Shown here one piece after another: positions 1 to 9,189 of a DNA stretch of 64,000 nucleotides. This DNA is from Afipia sp. GAS231. Lineage in GTDB: Bacteria > Pseudomonadota > Alphaproteobacteria > Rhizobiales > Xanthobacteraceae. Both the position numbers and the translations under genes were made by a program. The stretch is from NCBI RefSeq assembly GCF_900103365.1, contig NZ_LT629703.1:992001-1056000 (forward strand), written 5' to 3'. The notes below the pieces were generated by a model. The model worked only from the letters and a program-made list of their open reading frames with translations. It searched no databases and was not told the origin of the DNA. Every line of letters starts with the position of its first letter. Positions within the stretch are counted from its first letter, which is position 1.

Positions 1-1
1 G

Positions 2-88
2 CGGCTGCGTCCGGGCATTCGCGTCAAGCCGAACGGCAAACCGTTTACGCCGCCGGCCAAAGCACCTTCAACTTCCATCACGGGATAA
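2..88 (+). CDS. C-terminal end of an unidentified protein (partial)
   Basis: An open frame runs in from the left edge and stops with TAA, giving 28 residues that begin RLRPGIRVKPNGKP and end in a Pro/Ala/Thr/Ser-rich tail. It stops five bases before the next start codon, so it is probably the gene upstream in the same transcription unit. The RPGIRVK stretch recalls the end of a membrane-fusion (HlyD/RND adaptor) protein, but 28 residues do not settle the family. Confidence 0.4.
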   Translation, partial: RLRPGIRVKPNGKPFTPPAKAPSTSITG

Positions 89-93
89 CAGAT

Positions 94-1266
94 ATGCCCA
101 CCATCGAACGCATCGACGGCTATGCCGAGGAACTCACCGCGATCCGCCGCGACCTGCATGCCCATCCCGAGATCGGCTTTGAGGAAGTGCGCACTTCCGG
201 CATCGTTGCCGACAAGCTGACGCAGTGGGGCATCGAGGTGCATCGCGGGCTCGGCGGCACCGGCGTGATCGGCGTGCTGAAGGGCAAGGGATCCGGCACC
301 AAGCGGATCGGGCTGCGTGCCGACATGGACGCGCTGCCGATGGAAGAAAACACCAACCTGAAATGGCGCTCGACCATTCCCGGCCGCTTCCACGGCTGCG
401 GCCATGACGGCCACACCACCATGCTGCTCGGCACCGCACGCTATCTGGCCGAGACCAAGAATTTCGACGGCACCGTGCACTTCATCTTCCAGCCCGCCGA
501 AGAAGGCCTCGGCGGCGCCCGGGCGATGATCAAGGACGGCCTGTTCCAGAAGTTTCCCTGCGACGAGGTCTACGGCCTGCACAATGCGCCGGACCTCAAC
601 CATGGCGAGATCGCGATCCTGCCGGGACCGGCGATGGCGGGCGCCGACTTCTTCGACATCGTGATCCAGGGCTATGGCGCGCATGGCGCGATGCCGGAGC
701 GCTCCAAGGACGCGGTGGTGATCGCGACCACGCTGGCACAGGCGCTGCAGACCATCGTCAGCCGCAACGTCGATCCGTTGCACGCCGCCGTGCTCTCGAT
801 CACCCAGATCCATGCCGGCTCGGCCTATAACGTCATTCCCGGCGACGCCAGGCTGTGCGGCACGGTGCGCGCGTTCGACGACGGCACCCGCGCGCTGATC
901 CGCGAGCGCATGCGCGCGATTTGCGCCGGCATCGCCGCAACCTTCCAGTGCGAAATCACGGCCGACATCCGCGACACTTTTAGCGTGCTGGTCAACGAGG
1001 AAGAACAGTCGCGCGTGGTAGAGGCGGTTGCGCGAACCATCGTCGATCCCGCCAACGTCATCACCCGCTCGCAGCCGAAGATGGGCAGCGAGGATTTCGC
1101 CGACATGATGCAAGCGGTGCCCGGCGCCTATTTCTGGGTCGGCCATGAAGGTTCGGTGCCCGTGCACAATCCCGGTTATGTGCTCGATGACAAAATCCTG
1201 CCGATCGGCGCCAGCATGTTTGCGCGCATCATCGAAACCCGCCTGCCGGTAGGGTCCCATGCATAA
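94..1266 (+). CDS. M20 family amidohydrolase (hippurate hydrolase-like)
   Basis: This 390-residue protein has the full length of M20D peptidases/amidohydrolases that cleave N-acyl amino acids with two metal ions in the cytoplasm. Visible motifs in order are LHAHPEIGFEE near residue 25, RADMDALPM near 75, CGHDGHT near 105 (metal-binding Cys and His), QPAEEGLGGA near 138 (catalytic and metal Glu), LHNAP near 165, and MGSEDF plus a late VHNPG near the end. The dimerisation insert lies in the middle third. Its last codons overlap the start of the amidase gene by 8 bases, which suggests translational coupling. The natural substrate cannot be read from the sequence. Confidence 0.9.
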   Translation: MPTIERIDGYAEELTAIRRDLHAHPEIGFEEVRTSGIVADKLTQWGIEVHRGLGGTGVIGVLKGKGSGTKRIGLRADMDALPMEENTNLKWRSTIPGRFHGCGHDGHTTMLLGTARYLAETKNFDGTVHFIFQPAEEGLGGARAMIKDGLFQKFPCDEVYGLHNAPDLNHGEIAILPGPAMAGADFFDIVIQGYGAHGAMPERSKDAVVIATTLAQALQTIVSRNVDPLHAAVLSITQIHAGSAYNVIPGDARLCGTVRAFDDGTRALIRERMRAICAGIAATFQCEITADIRDTFSVLVNEEEQSRVVEAVARTIVDPANVITRSQPKMGSEDFADMMQAVPGAYFWVGHEGSVPVHNPGYVLDDKILPIGASMFARIIETRLPVGSHA

Positions 1267-2680
1267 ACCGGCGCCTGAGGAAGCGGTTACGTCGCTGCAT
1301 GACCTCAGCGCCGTCGACCTGATTGCCGGTTATCGCGCCAAGCAGTTCTCGCCCTCCGAAGTGCTGGAAGAAGTCCTGGCGCATGTCGCGGCGTGGGAGC
1401 CGCACATCCATGCGCTCTATCTGTTCGATCCCGAAGGTGCCCGCGCCGTCGCCACGGCGTCGACCGAACGCTGGAACAAGGGCGAGCCGGTGGGCACGCT
1501 CGACGGCGTACCGGTCACGATCAAGGACAATATCGCCACCAAAGGCCAGCCGGTGCCGCTCGGCGCCGCCAGCATGCCGCTGACGCCTGCGCCGAAGGAC
1601 GCGCCGCCCGCCGCGCGGCTGCGCGAGGCCGGCGCCATCATCTTCTCCAAGACCACGATGCCGGATTACGGCATGCTGTCGTCGGGACTTTCCAGTTTCC
1701 ATCCCCTCACCCGCAACCCCTGGGACGTCAGCAAGAATCCCGGCGGGTCTTCTGCCGGCGCGGGCGCCGCGGCTGCTGCCGGTTACGGTCCGCTGCATCT
1801 CGGCACCGACATCGGCGGCTCGGTACGGCTGCCGGCATGCTGGAACGGTCTGTTCGCGCTAAAGCCAAGCCTCGGGCGCGTGCCCGTCGATCCGCCCTAT
1901 GTCGGCCGCGTCGCCGGGCCGATGACCCGTACCGTCGACGATGCCGCGCTGATGATGAGCGTGCTGTCGCGGCCGGACCGGCGCGACGGCATGAGCCTGC
2001 CCGCGCACGAGATCAACTGGAAGGCGCTGGATAAATCGCCGCGCAAGCTGCGCATCGGCCTGATGCTCGATGCCGGTACCGGCCAGGCGCTGGAGAAGGA
2101 CGTCCGCGACGTCGCCATCAAGGCCGCGAAGGCGTTTGAATCCACCGGCGCCGTCCTCACCGAAGTCGATGGCATCCTGACCCGCGAGATGCTCGACGGG
2201 CTCGACCATTTCTGGCGCGCGCGGATGTGGTCGGATCTCTCGCTGCTGCCATCCGAACAGCGCAGCAAGGCGCTGCCCTATATCTACCAATGGGCCGAGT
2301 CCGGCGCAAAACTCAGTGGCGTCGACGTTGTCAGGGGCTTTAATGCCACCATGGCGATCAGGGCTGCTGCGGCCAAACTGTTCTGCGAGGTCGACTACGT
2401 GATCTCGCCGGTATCGCCGGTGGTGAACTTTCCGGCCGAATTCGCCGCCCCGCTCAACGATCCCCTCAAACCGTTCGAGCACATCGCCTACACAGTGCCG
2501 TGGAACATGTCGGAGAACCCGGCCGCCTCGATCAATGGCGGTTACGACAAAAAGGGTTTTCCGATCGGCGTGCAGATCGTCGGAAAACGCTTTGACGATC
2601 TCGGCGTGCTCGGCCTGGCCAAGACGTTCGAAGGCCTGCGCGGCCCGCAAAAGCCGTGGCCGAACCCGCCGAAGAAATAA
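1259..2680 (+). CDS. Amidase signature family amidase
   Basis: The 473-residue protein belongs to the amidase-signature enzymes, which hydrolyse amides with a Ser-cisSer-Lys triad. The triad is visible: Lys89 in TIKDN, Ser164 in GGSSAGA, and nucleophile Ser188 in GTDIGGSVRLP. Length is normal for the family. The start ATG lies inside the end of the preceding amidohydrolase gene (8-base overlap), so both enzymes are probably made together and may act in sequence on an N-acylated or amide substrate. GatA is unlikely, because gatC and gatB partners are absent and the context is catabolic. Specificity is unknown. Confidence 0.9.
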   Translation: MHKPAPEEAVTSLHDLSAVDLIAGYRAKQFSPSEVLEEVLAHVAAWEPHIHALYLFDPEGARAVATASTERWNKGEPVGTLDGVPVTIKDNIATKGQPVPLGAASMPLTPAPKDAPPAARLREAGAIIFSKTTMPDYGMLSSGLSSFHPLTRNPWDVSKNPGGSSAGAGAAAAAGYGPLHLGTDIGGSVRLPACWNGLFALKPSLGRVPVDPPYVGRVAGPMTRTVDDAALMMSVLSRPDRRDGMSLPAHEINWKALDKSPRKLRIGLMLDAGTGQALEKDVRDVAIKAAKAFESTGAVLTEVDGILTREMLDGLDHFWRARMWSDLSLLPSEQRSKALPYIYQWAESGAKLSGVDVVRGFNATMAIRAAAAKLFCEVDYVISPVSPVVNFPAEFAAPLNDPLKPFEHIAYTVPWNMSENPAASINGGYDKKGFPIGVQIVGKRFDDLGVLGLAKTFEGLRGPQKPWPNPPKK

Positions 2681-2689
2681 TTCTCTTTC

Positions 2690-2851
2690 GTCATTCCGGG
2701 GCGACGCGAAGCGCCGAACCCGGAATCTCCTTGCGACAATTCGATCGAGATTCCGGGTTCGCGCCGTCCAAGTCGGCTATAGCCGACTTGGACTCTGATA
2801 TTTGCCGAACTCGGGTATACCCGAGTTCGGGTGGCGCGCCCCGGAATGACG
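2690..2851. repeat. Intergenic palindromic repeat, family B, with two long perfect palindromes
   Basis: The outer arms read GTCATTCCGGGGCG and CGCCCCGGAATGAC, the family B signature that recurs at 47102, 55468 and 61845. Inside the element are two extra perfect palindromes. One of 28 bases at 2766-2793 is centred on GGCTATAGCC, and one of 26 bases at 2805-2830 is centred on GGGTATACCC. No protein is encoded here. Confidence 0.85.
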
Positions 2852-2887
2852 CGCTAAACAAATCAAAACAAAAGGATGGAACACCCC

Positions 2888-3778
<891 letters not shown>

Positions 3779-3812
3779 CCGCGAAGCGGTCATCCCGGGG
3801 CGCCCGTTAAAC

Positions 3813-3895
3813 GTCATTGCGAGGAGCGAAGCGACGAAGCAATCCATTCTTTCTTTGTGGCGCGATGGATTGCTTCGCTTCGCTCGCAATAACGG
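3813..3895. repeat. Intergenic palindromic repeat, family A
   Basis: The arms GTCATTGCGAGGAGCGAAGC and GCTTCGCTCGCAATAACGG enclose AAGCAATCCAT and ATGGATTGCTT, which are inverse copies. This is the family A signature, also found at 5633, 18432, 21170, 44646 and (degenerate) 50858. Confidence 0.85.
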
Positions 3896-3905
3896 ATAGC
3901 GAACC

Positions 3906-3993
3906 GTAGGTGGGCAAAGGCGCCCTTGCGCCGTGCCCACCACGTTCGCGCGACGATGGTGATGGTGGGCACGCTTCGCTTTGCCCACCCTAC
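3906..3993. repeat. Intergenic palindromic repeat, family D
   Basis: The arms GTAGGTGGGCAAAGGCGC and GCTTTGCCCACCCTAC flank GTGCCCACCA and TGGTGGGCAC. It directly follows a family A copy, so the convergent gene ends at 3778 and 4001 are separated almost entirely by two repeats. Other family D copies lie at 14128, 21896 and 57143. Confidence 0.85.
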
Positions 3994-4000
3994 GCTCCCC

Positions 4001-4975
4001 TCACCCCATCGTCAGCGCCACCCGCCCGATCGCCTTGCGGTCGGTCAATAGCCGCATCGCGCGGGCGTAGTCTTCCAGCGGCAAACGATGCGAGATGTTG
4101 GGACGGATCTTTCCGGCCTCCGCCCATTCTGTCAGCGCCTTGATCCTGACTTCGCCGAGCGTGGGATTTTTCCGCACGGCTTCGCCGGCGCGGACGCCGA
4201 GCACGCTGGCACCCTTGATCATCAACAGATTGGTCTTCGCAAGACCGATGCCGCCGGTGAAGCCGATGATCAACAGCCGCGCGCCCCAGTTGATACAGCG
4301 CATGCTGTTCTCGAACACCTCGCCGCCGACGGGATCGAACACCACGTCCGCCCCTCGCCCGTCGGTGATGCGCTTGACGGCGTCGCGAAACGGTTCGCGG
4401 TCGTAGCGGATGAGATGATCGGCGCCCTTCGCCTTGGCCACCGCAAGCTTGTCGTCACCGGACGCGGTCGCGATCACGGTGGCGCCGAGCATCTTGCCAA
4501 TCTCGACCGCCGCAAGACCGACGCCGCCGGCGGCGCCATGCACCAGCAGCACCTCGCCTGGCCGAAGCTGGCCACGGTCGATCAGCGCGTGATAGGCCGT
4601 ACCATGGCCGGCGAGAAACGTCGCGCCTTCGGCGTAGTCAAAGGTAGAAGGCAGCGGCACCAGTTGCGACGGCGTGGCGACGGCCTCGTCGCAATAGGCG
4701 CCGTGGCGCATCTTGACGATGACCTTGTCGCCGACAGCTATGCCATCGGCCGCGTTGACCTCGACGACGTCGCCAGCGGCTTCCACGCCCGGCGTAAACG
4801 GCAGCGGCGGCTTGAGCTGGTATTCGCCCGCCGCCATCAGCACGTCAGGAAAATTGATCCCGGCGGCGCGAACGGCAACGAGCACCTGCCCCGGCGACAA
4901 AGGCACGGAGGCAAAGGTTTCCAGGCGCAGGCTCTCGGGCGGGCCGAGCTCGCGGCATACGACGGCTTTCGGCAT
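4001..4975 (-). CDS. NADPH:quinone oxidoreductase family protein (zinc-free MDR)
   Basis: This 324-residue medium-chain dehydrogenase/reductase has the GroES-like N-terminal half (AAGINFPDVLMAAGEY near 40, PGVEAAGDV near 64) and a Rossmann half with VHGAAGGVGLAAVEIG near residue 145. The catalytic-zinc and structural-zinc cysteine sets of alcohol dehydrogenases are missing, as in quinone oxidoreductases, so NADPH-dependent reduction of quinones or enones is the likely activity. Its ATG overlaps the stop of the upstream DsbA-like gene by one base (TGATG), which points to a two-gene operon. The physiological acceptor is not known. Confidence 0.85.
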   Translation of the reverse strand: MPKAVVCRELGPPESLRLETFASVPLSPGQVLVAVRAAGINFPDVLMAAGEYQLKPPLPFTPGVEAAGDVVEVNAADGIAVGDKVIVKMRHGAYCDEAVATPSQLVPLPSTFDYAEGATFLAGHGTAYHALIDRGQLRPGEVLLVHGAAGGVGLAAVEIGKMLGATVIATASGDDKLAVAKAKGADHLIRYDREPFRDAVKRITDGRGADVVFDPVGGEVFENSMRCINWGARLLIIGFTGGIGLAKTNLLMIKGASVLGVRAGEAVRKNPTLGEVRIKALTEWAEAGKIRPNISHRLPLEDYARAMRLLTDRKAIGRVALTMG

Positions 4976-5595
4976 CAGGCGGCTTTCTCTTGCACGCGCA
5001 ACACGGCTTCGCGGATCAGCGGCATCCGGTCGTTGCCGAAGTACATGTCGGTCTTTCCGACGAAAATCGTCGGCGAACCAAAACCGCCGCGTGCCATCAC
5101 CTCATCGGTATTGGTCTTGAGCTGGTCTTTGATGGCCTGCTGGCCGATGCCTTCGAAGAATTTGACGTGGTCGACGCCGGCCTTCTTGCAGACCTCCGTC
5201 AGCACCGAATCCTGCGAGATGTCCTTGTCGCCGCCCCAATAGGTCTCAAACACCGCGCGCGCGAACGGCACCATCTGCTCGCCCGATTCTTTGCCAAGCC
5301 AGATGCAGCCGCGCATCGCCTTGACGCTGTTCACCGGAAACACCGTCGGCGGCATCTTGATCGCAAGCCCGGCGGAGCGCGCCCAGTCGGCAAGGTCCTT
5401 CTTCATGTAGCGCGCCTTCAGCGGCACCGGCGTCTCGCGCTGCGCATAGACGCTGGGGTTGACGGTATTGAAGATGCCGCCGACCAGGATCGGCCGCCAG
5501 CTGATATCGACGCCGAGCTCTTTCGCCAGCGGCTGGATGTTGTGGAAGGCGAGATAGGTCCAGGGGCTGGAACAGTCGAAGAAGAATTCGATCAT
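4975..5595 (-). CDS. 2-hydroxychromene-2-carboxylate isomerase / DsbA-like thioredoxin-fold protein
   Basis: The 206-residue protein begins MIEFFFDCSSPWTYLAF, the start typical of the kappa-GST/HCCA isomerase branch of the DsbA family. Ser10 in the SSPW motif would hold the glutathione cofactor. FGSPTIFVG near residue 175 is the conserved cis-Pro loop. Enzymes of this group isomerise chromene carboxylates in aromatic degradation, or have unknown glutathione-dependent roles. It lies directly upstream of, and overlaps by one base, the quinone oxidoreductase gene, which fits a small detoxification or aromatic-catabolic unit. No signal peptide is visible, so it is cytoplasmic. Confidence 0.85.
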   Translation of the reverse strand: MIEFFFDCSSPWTYLAFHNIQPLAKELGVDISWRPILVGGIFNTVNPSVYAQRETPVPLKARYMKKDLADWARSAGLAIKMPPTVFPVNSVKAMRGCIWLGKESGEQMVPFARAVFETYWGGDKDISQDSVLTEVCKKAGVDHVKFFEGIGQQAIKDQLKTNTDEVMARGGFGSPTIFVGKTDMYFGNDRMPLIREAVLRVQEKAA

Positions 5596-5632
5596 GGCGT
5601 TTCCCTATTATTGTGACGTGCATTTCTCTGCC

Positions 5633-5715
5633 GTCATTGCGAGCGAAGCGAAGCAATCCATCTGCCGCGCAAAGAAAGACTGGATTGCTTCGTCGCTGCG
5701 CTCCTCGCAATGACG
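5633..5715. repeat. Intergenic palindromic repeat, family A
   Basis: It has arms GTCATTGCGAGCGAAGC and GCTCCTCGCAATGACGG with the AAGCAATCCAT / TGGATTGCTT core inverted between them. It occupies the gap between two minus-strand genes. Confidence 0.85.
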
Positions 5716-5726
5716 GGTGTGGCAAC

Positions 5727-6431
5727 CTATGATTTCCCCGCCATCTCCTTCGCGGCCTGGCCGAACATATTCTTCCGCGCCTCCTCGTCGAACGGCTCCT
5801 TCACGAACTTGCCGATCGCGAGCCCGGCCTGCACCTGCGGCCGGGCGCGCACCACGGCGTACCAGCGCTTGATGTTCGGGTAATCGTCGAGCGTAAAGCC
5901 TTGCGCCTTGTGGGTCATGGTCCAGGGAAAGCAGGCGATGTCGGCGATCGAATAATCCGGGCCCGCGACATAGGCCCCGGTCTTGCCCAATTGCGTGTCG
6001 AGCACGCGGTAGAGCCGGGCCGCTTCGTCGCGATAGCGCTCGATCGCGTAGGGAATTTTCTCAGCCGCATAGAGCGCGAAATGGCCGTGCTGGCCCAGCA
6101 TCGGCCCGAGCCCGCCCATCTGCCACATCACCCACTGCAAAGCCTGCGAGCGGCCGCGCAGGTCGGAAGGCAGAAAGCGGCCGCTCTTTTCGGCGAGGTA
6201 GATCAGGATCGCGCCGGTCTCGAACACCGAAAACGGTCCGCCGCCATCGGCCGGCGCATGATCGACAATTGCGGGAATCCGGTTGTTGGGGCTGATCGCC
6301 AGAAACTCGGGGCGAAACTGCTCGCCGGCGCGGATGTTGACGGGAATGACGGTGTAGGGAAGCCCGAGTTCCTCCAGCATGATCGAGATTTTCCAGCCGT
6401 TCGGCGTCGGCGCGTAGTGCAAGTCGATCAT
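5727..6431 (-). CDS. Glutathione S-transferase (nu/Ure2-like)
   Basis: The 234-residue protein has a GST thioredoxin-fold N-terminus (MIDLHYAPTPNGWKISIMLE) followed by the SPNNRIPAIVD cis-Pro motif near residue 50 and VFETGAILIYLAEK near 75, which binds the glutathione gamma-glutamyl group. The helical C-terminal domain includes YSIADIACFPW near 155. These features match the YfcG/Ure2p-like bacterial class, whose members act as disulfide-bond reductases or glutathione peroxidases. It sits downstream of no obvious partner; the MetE-like gene is divergent. Confidence 0.88.
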   Translation of the reverse strand: MIDLHYAPTPNGWKISIMLEELGLPYTVIPVNIRAGEQFRPEFLAISPNNRIPAIVDHAPADGGGPFSVFETGAILIYLAEKSGRFLPSDLRGRSQALQWVMWQMGGLGPMLGQHGHFALYAAEKIPYAIERYRDEAARLYRVLDTQLGKTGAYVAGPDYSIADIACFPWTMTHKAQGFTLDDYPNIKRWYAVVRARPQVQAGLAIGKFVKEPFDEEARKNMFGQAAKEMAGKS

Positions 6432-6559
6432 GGCTCCCTCAATGCCGGCACCTCGGATTTATTCCCGGGTGACGGCGACTTTTGTTGTTCTGTACGGCGA
6501 TCATAAGACATGGCAGACAGGCGCTCAATCAGACAATCAAAACCTGCCGGGAGGCCGTC

Positions 6560-7582
6560 ATGCTGTTTCCAACCACCATCGCCGGATCGCTGCCGAAGCC
6601 GGAATGGCTGGCCGAGCCCAATACGCTGTGGGCGCCCTGGAAGTCCAAAGGCGATGAGCTCGCCCGCGCCAAGCGCGACGCCACCATGCTGGCGGTGAAG
6701 CTCCAGGAGGATGCCGGCGTCGATATCGTCACCGAGGGCGAGCAGGCCCGCCAGCATTTCGTCCACGGCTTTCTGGAGAAGATCGAGGGCATCGATTTCG
6801 CCCACAAGGTCGAGATGGGAATCCGTAAAGACCGCTACAAGGCGATGGTGCCACAGGTGGTGGCGCCGCTGACCTTGAAGGGCCGCGTCCATGCCGACGA
6901 GGCCCGCGTCGCCCGCACCCACACCAAAAACAAACTGAAATTCACCCTGCCCGGCCCAATGACCATCATCGACACCATCGCCGACAAATATTACGGCGAC
7001 CGGGTCAAGATGGCGTTCGCCTTTGCCGAGCTGCTGAACCAGGAAGCCAAGGCGTTGCAGGCCGACGGCGTCGACGTGATCCAGTTCGACGAACCCGCCT
7101 TCAACGTCTACATGGACGAGGTCTCCGACTGGGGCATCAAGGCCCTGGAACGCGCCGCCGAGGGGCTGACCTGCGCCACCGCCGTGCACATCTGTTACGG
7201 CTATGGCATCAAGGCCAATACCGACTGGAAGCAAACGCTCGGCAAGGAGTGGCGGCAGTACGAGGATATTTTTCCGGCCATCGCCAAGAGCCCGATTCAG
7301 CAGGTCGCGATCGAATGCCGCAATTCGAAGGTGCCGCTGGATCTGCTCGGGCTCTTGACCGGCAAGATCGTCCAGGCCGGCGTCATCGACGTCGCCAGCG
7401 ACACGGTCGAGACCGCGGAGGATGTGGTTGCCGTGATCGACGCGGTGTCGAAATTCGTGCCGAAGAGCAATATCGTCGCGACGACGAACTGCGGTATGGC
7501 GCCGATGCGGCGGGATATCGCGGAGGCGAAACTGATGGCGCTGGGTGCGGGCGCGAAACTGGCACGGGAGAGGTTGGGGTAA
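6560..7582 (+). CDS. MetE-like methyltransferase lacking the N-terminal domain (core MetE)
   Basis: The 340-residue protein matches only the C-terminal catalytic barrel of cobalamin-independent methionine synthase; full MetE is more than twice as long. Zinc ligands align: His210 and Cys212 in HICYG, Glu252 in AIEC, and Cys311 in TNCGM. The substrate-site motif QFDEPAFN is near residue 175. It would transfer a methyl group to a thiol such as homocysteine. I use the ATG at 6560, preceded by GGGAGG at 6549-6554, rather than an in-frame ATG at 6482 that lacks support and gives a 26-residue non-conserved extension. The methyl donor is uncertain, since short MetE proteins lack the folate-binding N-terminal half. 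Confidence 0.85.
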   Translation: MLFPTTIAGSLPKPEWLAEPNTLWAPWKSKGDELARAKRDATMLAVKLQEDAGVDIVTEGEQARQHFVHGFLEKIEGIDFAHKVEMGIRKDRYKAMVPQVVAPLTLKGRVHADEARVARTHTKNKLKFTLPGPMTIIDTIADKYYGDRVKMAFAFAELLNQEAKALQADGVDVIQFDEPAFNVYMDEVSDWGIKALERAAEGLTCATAVHICYGYGIKANTDWKQTLGKEWRQYEDIFPAIAKSPIQQVAIECRNSKVPLDLLGLLTGKIVQAGVIDVASDTVETAEDVVAVIDAVSKFVPKSNIVATTNCGMAPMRRDIAEAKLMALGAGAKLARERLG

Positions 7583-7599
7583 AGGTCACCGATGTCGCC

Positions 7600-7687
7600 G
7601 TCATGGCCGGGCTTGTCCCGGCCATCCACGTCTTGGTCAGCCGCTTAAAGAAAGTCGTGGATGCCCGGGTCAAGCCCGGGCATGACG
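7600..7687. repeat. Intergenic palindromic repeat, family C
   Basis: The arms GTCATGGCCGGGCTTGTCCC and GGTCAAGCCCGGGCATGACG enclose CCATCCACG / CGTGGATG. A second copy lies at 13167. It sits between convergent genes and may serve as a bidirectional 3' stem-loop. Confidence 0.85.
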
Positions 7688-7707
7688 GATCATAGGGCCG
7701 TCGTACC

Positions 7708-8334
7708 TTACGCGATCGGCTCCGCCGCACTCGGATGCAGCACCGGCCGATAGCCCGCCGATATTGCCCGTAGCGTCGACGGCGGCGTCAACAACATCGC
7801 ATCCTTGATCGTGGTATCGGCCTCGCGATAGCCGGCCATCGACCACACCAGCGCCCTGCCCCGTAGAATGAGAAAACTCTCGGCTCCCACCTGCACCATC
7901 GCGCCGTCGGGCAATTCCGCAAGCGGTACCGGCAGTGGATGCAGCCGCTTCTTGGCCCTCGCCAGCCGCTCGCGATGCAGCACCGCATCCATCTCTTTCG
8001 CGCGTACATCCGTCACGCCGTTGCCCCGTTCCCACGCGGCGCGAAAGCGGTTGGCGTCGTCGCGGCGGCAGAAGAAACAGGGCCGATGGCCGGCCGCGAA
8101 CGCGGTCGCTTCGTCGAGGAAGAAAAGTTCGGTCCAGCTCCGGCCGCCCATCACCTTGCGCCGCCAGCCGCGGAATTCGCAGACGCAGGTGAGCCAGGCC
8201 GGACTCGACCAGCGCTTTTTCAGCAGCGTCTTGGTCGCGGGATCGTGGATGATGCCGCGATTGCCGGTGAAGATGCCGCGATTGGGATCGGCGACGATGT
8301 CGCCGGTGGGGGTGACGCGGTTTTGCAGCGGCAT
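7708..8334 (-). CDS. Conserved hypothetical protein with a CxxC motif
   Basis: I do not recognise this 208-residue protein as a named family. It has no signal peptide or membrane segment. The first third is basic and glycine-rich (GIFTGNRGIIHD). A cysteine cluster includes CVCEFRGW near residue 51 and HRPCFFCRRDDANRF near 84, which could bind a metal. The C-terminal part is Leu/Arg-rich and includes a LPDGAMVQVG strand-like stretch. It starts seven bases after the exported aldolase gene on the same strand and is likely cotranscribed with it. Confidence 0.7.
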   Translation of the reverse strand: MPLQNRVTPTGDIVADPNRGIFTGNRGIIHDPATKTLLKKRWSSPAWLTCVCEFRGWRRKVMGGRSWTELFFLDEATAFAAGHRPCFFCRRDDANRFRAAWERGNGVTDVRAKEMDAVLHRERLARAKKRLHPLPVPLAELPDGAMVQVGAESFLILRGRALVWSMAGYREADTTIKDAMLLTPPSTLRAISAGYRPVLHPSAAEPIA

Positions 8335-8341
8335 GGCTGAA

Positions 8342-9169
8342 CTATTTTGCCAGCGTCGTCGCGACGCGCATCTTCCACAGGTTCCAGATGCGGTCGATGA
8401 TGGCCAGATTGACCGTATCCGCCTTGGCGCCCTCGCCCGGCGTCAGGTAGTTCGGCTCGCCGCCAAGCGCGATCGCCTGCGACTGCAGCCGCGCATTGAC
8501 GTCGGTGTAATAGGCGCGGAACACCGCCAGCTTGACCGACGGTCCAACCGTCACGTCGCCATGGCCGCGCATCAACACCACAGGTTTGTCTGCGAGCGTC
8601 AACGCCAGATCCTTGCCGATCGCCGCATTGCGGACCAGCATGTCGGTCTCGCCGAAATCCTTGCGGATGTCCCATAGCGGAGCGCTGGCCGCCAGGAACG
8701 CCGCGTTGTGGAACACCGCCCGCAACGGGACCTGGCTGATCGTGTAGGGAATGACGCCCGGTGAATGGGTATGGACGACGGACATGACATCAGGCCGCGC
8801 CCGGTAGATCTCGCTGTGGATGAAGCGCTCGAGAAACAGGGTGCGTCCGCGCGCGTCCACGGCATTGCCGTCGAGGTCGAATTCCATGATGTCGTCGGCG
8901 GTGACGAGCGCCGGCGAGAGCGATCGCGACATCAGGAAGTGATTGGTTTTCGTTGGATGGCGCGCACTGACATGGCCAAAACCGTCGAGCACGCCGAAGT
9001 CGGCGAGGACACGGCTGCCGGTCACGATGTCGTCGAGCAAGGCTGCATCGGCGCCTGGAATCGAATTGGTCTGGGCCTGGGCAGAGGTCCCGGCCAACGC
9101 AACGACGAGAACACAAAGGCCAAGTCCGGCGTGAAGGAAGGCTGACCACCCTGTTCGCGCGCAAGCCAT
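8342..9169 (-). CDS. Exported class II aldolase/adducin family protein
   Basis: The 275-residue product starts with a basic stretch, a hydrophobic core GLGLCVLVVALAG and an AQAQ cleavage-like site, so it should be exported. The mature part is a class II aldolase/adducin domain with metal-binding histidines in GFGHVSARHP, VVHTHSPG and RGHGDV. Family members cleave or epimerise small sugar phosphates with a zinc ion, normally in the cytoplasm, so an exported one is unusual. The open frame extends upstream to 9655, but that part overlaps the xanthine phosphoribosyltransferase gene in another frame; the ATG at 9169 gives the signal peptide and is chosen here. Confidence 0.82.
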   Translation of the reverse strand: MACARTGWSAFLHAGLGLCVLVVALAGTSAQAQTNSIPGADAALLDDIVTGSRVLADFGVLDGFGHVSARHPTKTNHFLMSRSLSPALVTADDIMEFDLDGNAVDARGRTLFLERFIHSEIYRARPDVMSVVHTHSPGVIPYTISQVPLRAVFHNAAFLAASAPLWDIRKDFGETDMLVRNAAIGKDLALTLADKPVVLMRGHGDVTVGPSVKLAVFRAYYTDVNARLQSQAIALGGEPNYLTPGEGAKADTVNLAIIDRIWNLWKMRVATTLAK

Positions 9170-9189
9170 CGCCGTCACTCCATCCAGGG

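Noticed and set aside
1259..2680. Amidase as GatA of the glutamyl-tRNA amidotransferase
   Set aside because: No gatB or gatC nearby, and the gene overlaps a catabolic amidohydrolase gene.
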